Shown here piece after piece: positions 6,202 to 9,496 of a DNA stretch of 9,496 bases; positions within the stretch are counted from its first letter, which is position 1, and every line of letters starts with the position of its first letter. The DNA is from an uncultured Eubacteriales bacterium (GTDB taxonomy: Bacteria > Bacillota > Clostridia > Oscillospirales > Oscillospiraceae), in assembly GCA_900553545.1 (NCBI GenBank), contig USDP01000054.1:1-9496 (forward strand), given 5' to 3'. The notes under the pieces were generated by a model, which did no database searches, had not been told where the DNA came from, and saw only the letters and a program-made list of their open reading frames with translations. Both the position numbers and the translations under genes were made by a program.

Positions 6202-8322
6202 ATGAAAAAACTCGTAGCACTTCTTCTGGCCGTTGTTCTGGTGCTCGGTCTGATGACCGGCGCGCTGGCCGCGGACGGAGAGCTGGCCGGGAAGACCGTC
6301 ATCCTGCACACCAACGACGTGCACGGTGCGATCGGCCTGTACGCAAAAGTTGCAGCACTGAAAAAGGACTACGCAGAAAAGGGCGCCGACGTCATCCTTG
6401 TGGACGCGGGCGACTACATTCAGGGCACGCCCTATGTCAGCGATTCTCAGGGCAAGACCGCGATCGAGCTGATGAACGCGGCGGGCTATGATGTCGCGAC
6501 GTTCGGCAACCATGAATTCGACTATGGCTTCGCCAACCTCCAGACCATTTTCAAGGATGCCAAGTTCAAGGTCATCGGCAACATCCAGTACAATGGCAAG
6601 CTGGCCTTCGACGGCACGACCACTGTTACCACTGCGGGCGGTGTCAAGGTCGGCTTCCTCGGCCTGACCACGCCGGAGACCGCCACCAAGGCCCATCCCG
6701 CCAAGATCCAGGGCGTGACCTTCATGGCCAAGGACGAGCTTTATAACTTTGCGACCCAAGAGGCCGCCGCGCTCAAGAAGGGCGGCGCGGACGTCGTCAT
6801 CGCGCTGACGCATCTCGGCGTGGATGAGGAATCCAACCCCAACCGCTCCACCGATCTCTATGCCCGTTCCACCGGCATCGACTTCATCATTGACGGCCAT
6901 TCGCACACCGTCATGACCGAGGGCGCGAACAAAGAGCCGATCCAGTCCACGGGCACGGCGCTCGAAAATGTCGGCGTGATCGTCATCGATAACGCGACGA
7001 AGAAGATCGAAAAGAACGAGCTGGTCAAGCTCGAGGGCGTCAAGGCCGAGGACGAGACCGTCAAGGCTCTGGCCGACAAGATCATCACGGACGTGGATAC
7101 CCGCCTCGGCGAGGTCTTCGCGAAGACCGAAGTCGACCTCGACGGCAACCGCGACCCCGGCGTCCGCACCAAGGAGACCAACCTCGGCGACCTGATCACC
7201 GACGGCATCCTCTGGTACGCGACGAAGGACGGCAAGCTCGACGTCCCGACCGACCATGTCGTGGCCCTCACGAACGGCGGCGGTATCCGCGCGTCGATCA
7301 AGGCCGGCGATATCTCGATGAAGGACATCAACACAGTCCTGCCCTTTGGCAACACCGTCGCCGTCATCTATATCTCCGGTGCGAGCCTGCTCGAGGCCCT
7401 CGAGGCTTCCACCTACTCCCTGCCGACGGCCATCGGCGGCTTCCCGCAGGTGTCTGGCATCCGCTACACCGTCGTGACCGGCGCGAAGTATGACGCCAAC
7501 GCCGAGACCTATCCGGGCTCGACCTACTATGGCCCGAAGTCCATCAACCGCGTCACCATCGAGAGCATCAACGGCAAGGCATTCAATCCGAAGGACACCT
7601 ACGCCGTTGTCACCAACGACTTCACCGCTGCTGGCGGTGACACCTATTACACCTTCAAGACATCTCCGAAGATCGTCGACACCGGCGTTCCGATGGATAC
7701 GGCTGTTGTCGAGTACATCAAGACGAAGCTCGGCGGCGTGGTCGGCAAGAGCTATGCTTCCGCGCAGAACCGCATCACCATCAAGTCCTACACCGACGTG
7801 GTCTCCACTGCCTGGTATGCCAAGTACGTCGATGACGTCACCGCGAAGGAGCTGATGGGCGGCTCGAACGGCAAGTTCGATCCGAACGGCAACATGAACC
7901 GCGCGATGCTGGTCACCGTGCTCTATCGTATGGCGGGTTCGCCCGACGTCGAGGGCAAGGTCTCTGAGAAGTTCAAGGACTGCAAGGACGGCGCCTATTA
8001 TGAAAAGGCCGTTCTGTGGGCCGCAGCGAACGGCATTGTCGGCGGCTATTCCGACGGCACCTTCAAGCCCACCAACCCCGTCAACCGTCAGGAGCTGGCC
8101 AAGATCCTCTATGGTTATGACGTCTTTGCCAAGCGCGTCGGCCAGGACTTCGCGGTCAAGCTGACCTATACTGACCTCGACTCCATCCCCGATTGGGCGC
8201 TTGAGGCCGTCAACTATTGCAGCGCCGCTGGTTATCTCCAGGGCAGCAACGGCGTCTTCAACCCGAAGGGCAAGACCACGCGCTGCCAGGCGGCAAAGGT
8301 TCTGAGCGTCATGGCCGCCTGA
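6202..8322 (+). CDS. Secreted bifunctional metallophosphatase/5'-nucleotidase with three SLH domains
   Basis: 706 aa. The start at 6202 is set by AAGGAGG five bases upstream and a classic signal peptide (1-23, cleaved after ALA). The in-frame ATG at 6142 would add 20 residues before the signal. The calcineurin-like metallophosphatase domain (about 32-270) has the dinuclear metal ligands: NDVHG (38-42), VDAGD (67-71), GNHEFDYG (102-109), THLG (203-206) and DGHSH (231-235). The 5'-nucleotidase C domain (about 303-500) has TNGGGIRAS (357-365), LPFGNTV (380-386) and NDFTAAGGDTYYTF (472-485), which in the family form the nucleoside pocket. Three SLH modules follow (about 528-580, 588-642, 653-706), with GKFDP, GTFKP and GVFNP and NRAM/NRQE/TRCQ. 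The enzyme should hydrolyse extracellular nucleotides while bound to secondary cell-wall polymer, supplying phosphate and nucleosides. It ends at 8322; transcription probably runs to the terminator at 8530-8559. Confidence 0.95.
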   Translation: MKKLVALLLAVVLVLGLMTGALAADGELAGKTVILHTNDVHGAIGLYAKVAALKKDYAEKGADVILVDAGDYIQGTPYVSDSQGKTAIELMNAAGYDVATFGNHEFDYGFANLQTIFKDAKFKVIGNIQYNGKLAFDGTTTVTTAGGVKVGFLGLTTPETATKAHPAKIQGVTFMAKDELYNFATQEAAALKKGGADVVIALTHLGVDEESNPNRSTDLYARSTGIDFIIDGHSHTVMTEGANKEPIQSTGTALENVGVIVIDNATKKIEKNELVKLEGVKAEDETVKALADKIITDVDTRLGEVFAKTEVDLDGNRDPGVRTKETNLGDLITDGILWYATKDGKLDVPTDHVVALTNGGGIRASIKAGDISMKDINTVLPFGNTVAVIYISGASLLEALEASTYSLPTAIGGFPQVSGIRYTVVTGAKYDANAETYPGSTYYGPKSINRVTIESINGKAFNPKDTYAVVTNDFTAAGGDTYYTFKTSPKIVDTGVPMDTAVVEYIKTKLGGVVGKSYASAQNRITIKSYTDVVSTAWYAKYVDDVTAKELMGGSNGKFDPNGNMNRAMLVTVLYRMAGSPDVEGKVSEKFKDCKDGAYYEKAVLWAAANGIVGGYSDGTFKPTNPVNRQELAKILYGYDVFAKRVGQDFAVKLTYTDLDSIPDWALEAVNYCSAAGYLQGSNGVFNPKGKTTRCQAAKVLSVMAA

Positions 8323-8529
8323 TCTCAGCGGATCTTTTCCGCCAATGCTGCGGTTTGAAACACTTGAAATATTGCGCAGCCGTTGGCGACGAAGGAGCCT
8401 TACGGATGCGGCAATGCCCCTTGCGGGTACACAAAGTATGTCCGCGTGTTCCAAACCTTGCCTTGCACCAAAATCTCTCGCTGAGAAGGCATGAACGCAA
8501 GATCGCGGCACATAACAAACCATAAAAAG
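8323..8529. other. Non-coding, foldable region between the nucleotidase gene and terminator
   Basis: About 207 bases with no ribosome-site-led ORF. It contains a long hairpin (8371-8383 with 8402-8415: ATTGC/GCAAT, GCA/TGC, CCGT/ACGG, plus inner GGC/GCC). A second stem is GCGGGTA (8423-8429) with TATGTCCGC (8437-8445, including two G-T pairs). In a third, TCTC/GAGA (8476-8479/8483-8486) stacks on GCCT/AGGC (8460-8463/8487-8490). It could be a 3' UTR structure, a small RNA ending at the terminator, or a dispersed repeat. The orientation is unknown. Confidence 0.4.
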
Positions 8530-8559
8530 TGCCCGGCGGAAGATTTCTTCCGCCGGGCA
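8530..8559. terminator. Bidirectional intrinsic terminator
   Basis: A perfect 13-bp GC-rich stem (8530-8542/8547-8559) with a 4-base loop between convergent genes. On the minus strand it is followed closely by five T (A8524-A8528 on plus) and begins five bases after the radical SAM stop codon. On the plus strand it is followed by TTTCCTT, a weaker tract that can end nucleotidase transcripts. Confidence 0.88.
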
Positions 8560-8564
8560 TTTCC

Positions 8565-9482
8565 TTATAATTTAGAACCTTGGATGAGGTCGTCGGACTC
8601 AAACCGCTGGCGGATCGCGTTCAGGACGCGCTTTTTGTCCGCGCTCCAGAGCGGGGCGATCAGGTCGCGCTTCGGCGCGTCGCCGGTCAGGCGGTGGATG
8701 GCGACCTCCGGCGGGAGCACTTCAAGGCATCGTTCCAGAAGCGTGATATACTCATCCAGTTCCAGTGTCCGGACGCGGCCCGCGGCGTATTCCGCCGCCA
8801 TCGGCGTCCCGCGCAGGATGTGCAGCAGGTGGAGCTTCACGCCTTCTGCGCCGCACCGGCCCACATAGCGGGCCGAAGCCTCCATGTCCGCCGCCGTCTC
8901 GCCCGGCAGACCGAGGATCAGATGCACGATGATCTCGATGCCGATGGCGTGCAGATCCCGCACGGCTTCGTCGAACACGGACAGCGGATAGCCGCGCCGG
9001 ATGCGCGCGGCAGTCGCTTCATGGATGGTTTGCAGCCCCAGCTCCACCCAGACGGGCTTGACCGCGCGCAGCCGCGCCAGCATCGCGAGGCTGTCCGGGC
9101 CGAGGCAGTCCGGCCGCGTTGCGACCGAGAGGGCGACAACGTCCTCCGGCTCCATTGCCGCGCGGAACAGCGGCTCCAGCCGGGAGACGGGGCCGTAGGT
9201 GTTCGTGTTCTCCTGAAAATAGGCGATGTACCGGGCGTTTCGCCCCTTTTCGCCGAGAATGAATTTCGCCTGCTCCAGCTGTTCCGGAATGGGGGCAAGG
9301 CTGCTTGCCGCAAATTCGCCGCTGCCGGTGCAGAAGGTACAGCCGCCGAAATTTTTGCTGCCGTCCTCCAAAAGGATCAAACCGTCCCGGTTCGGGCACG
9401 AACAACCGGACGACAGCGCGAGTTTATAAACCTTACCGCCGAAGCGGGCTTTGAGATAGGGACTCAGGGCATTATAATACAT
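8565..9482 (-). CDS. TIGR01212 family radical SAM protein (YtqA/YhcC-like)
   Basis: 305 aa, typical family length. The [4Fe-4S] cysteines fit Cys29 in CPNRDG and Cys48/Cys51 in GGCTFC, a wider spacing than the classic CX3CX2C and characteristic of this family. Further hallmarks are YFQENTNTYGP (88-98), ATRPDCL (121-127), WVELGLQT (145-152), HLILGLPGET (187-196), HLLHILRGTPM (218-228) and HRLTGDAP (263-270). SAM cleavage at the cluster is expected. In Bacillus subtilis, YtqA (also called MnmL) is reported to act in wobble-uridine (mnm5s2U) tRNA modification beside the methyltransferase YtqB/MnmM; transfer of that role here is inference. No partner methyltransferase is visible, though the upstream side is cut by the window edge. 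Cys27, two residues before the cluster cysteine, is extra relative to the usual pattern I recall. GGAG lies 5 bases before the ATG. Confidence 0.92.
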   Translation of the reverse strand: MYYNALSPYLKARFGGKVYKLALSSGCSCPNRDGLILLEDGSKNFGGCTFCTGSGEFAASSLAPIPEQLEQAKFILGEKGRNARYIAYFQENTNTYGPVSRLEPLFRAAMEPEDVVALSVATRPDCLGPDSLAMLARLRAVKPVWVELGLQTIHEATAARIRRGYPLSVFDEAVRDLHAIGIEIIVHLILGLPGETAADMEASARYVGRCGAEGVKLHLLHILRGTPMAAEYAAGRVRTLELDEYITLLERCLEVLPPEVAIHRLTGDAPKRDLIAPLWSADKKRVLNAIRQRFESDDLIQGSKL

Positions 9483-9496
9483 AGACGCTCCGAAAA

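Noticed and set aside
6019..8523. Minus-strand open frame of 834 codons
   Set aside because: It is antisense to the full nucleotidase gene, whose motifs and signal peptide are unambiguous. The translation is repetitive Asp/Gly/Val/Arg sequence with no domain.
6171..8543. The 11-mer CCGGCGGAAGA occurs both in the nucleotidase leader hairpin and in the downstream terminator
   Set aside because: One short GC-rich word in two unrelated hairpins is easily chance; there is no extended similarity around it.

Overview
The window looks like chromosomal DNA of a GC-rich gut-type Firmicute, most likely an Oscillospirales/Clostridia relative. The grounds are strong AGGAGG-type ribosome binding sites, sigma-A promoters (several with extended -10 elements), Gram-positive lipoprotein and SLH surface-protein architectures, and hairpin-rich intergenic elements of the kind I associate with gut Clostridia. 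The taxonomic call is inference. I see no phage, plasmid, CRISPR, tRNA or rRNA genes.

Layout. Four genes lie on the minus strand in the left half. In transcription order they are a DAACS-family Na+/H+:dicarboxylate or acidic amino acid symporter (3950-5182), two tandem paralogous membrane-anchored phosphodiester glycosidase (NAGPA/DUF2233) proteins (2064-3398, then 453-1790), and a small DUF4430 lipoprotein (5-385). The first two each end at a clear intrinsic terminator. Each of the four has its own recognisable promoter, so they are probably separate units, with possible read-through from 453-1790 into the lipoprotein. Divergent from the symporter, on the plus strand, are a DUF5662 protein (5470-6018, GTG start) and a secreted metallophosphatase/5'-nucleotidase with three C-terminal SLH modules (6202-8322). 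A radical SAM protein of the TIGR01212 (YtqA/YhcC) family (8565-9482, minus) converges on the nucleotidase across a bidirectional terminator.

Functionally the window is a set of housekeeping and envelope genes rather than one pathway. Four of seven products are exported or membrane bound: substrate uptake, nucleotide scavenging at the cell wall, glycan-phosphodiester chemistry outside the membrane, and a small lipoprotein. A Rex-like operator (5278-5295) upstream of the symporter suggests redox (NADH/NAD+) control of uptake.

The less ordinary content is intergenic. There is a 125-bp hairpin array (1886-2010). A 343-bp mosaic (3521-3863) is bounded by inverted copies of a 29-bp hairpin module, which also occurs a third time with compensatory stem changes. 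Between the nucleotidase stop and its terminator lies about 200 bp of non-coding, foldable sequence. These are the best candidates for something undescribed. I found no convincing new multi-gene system.
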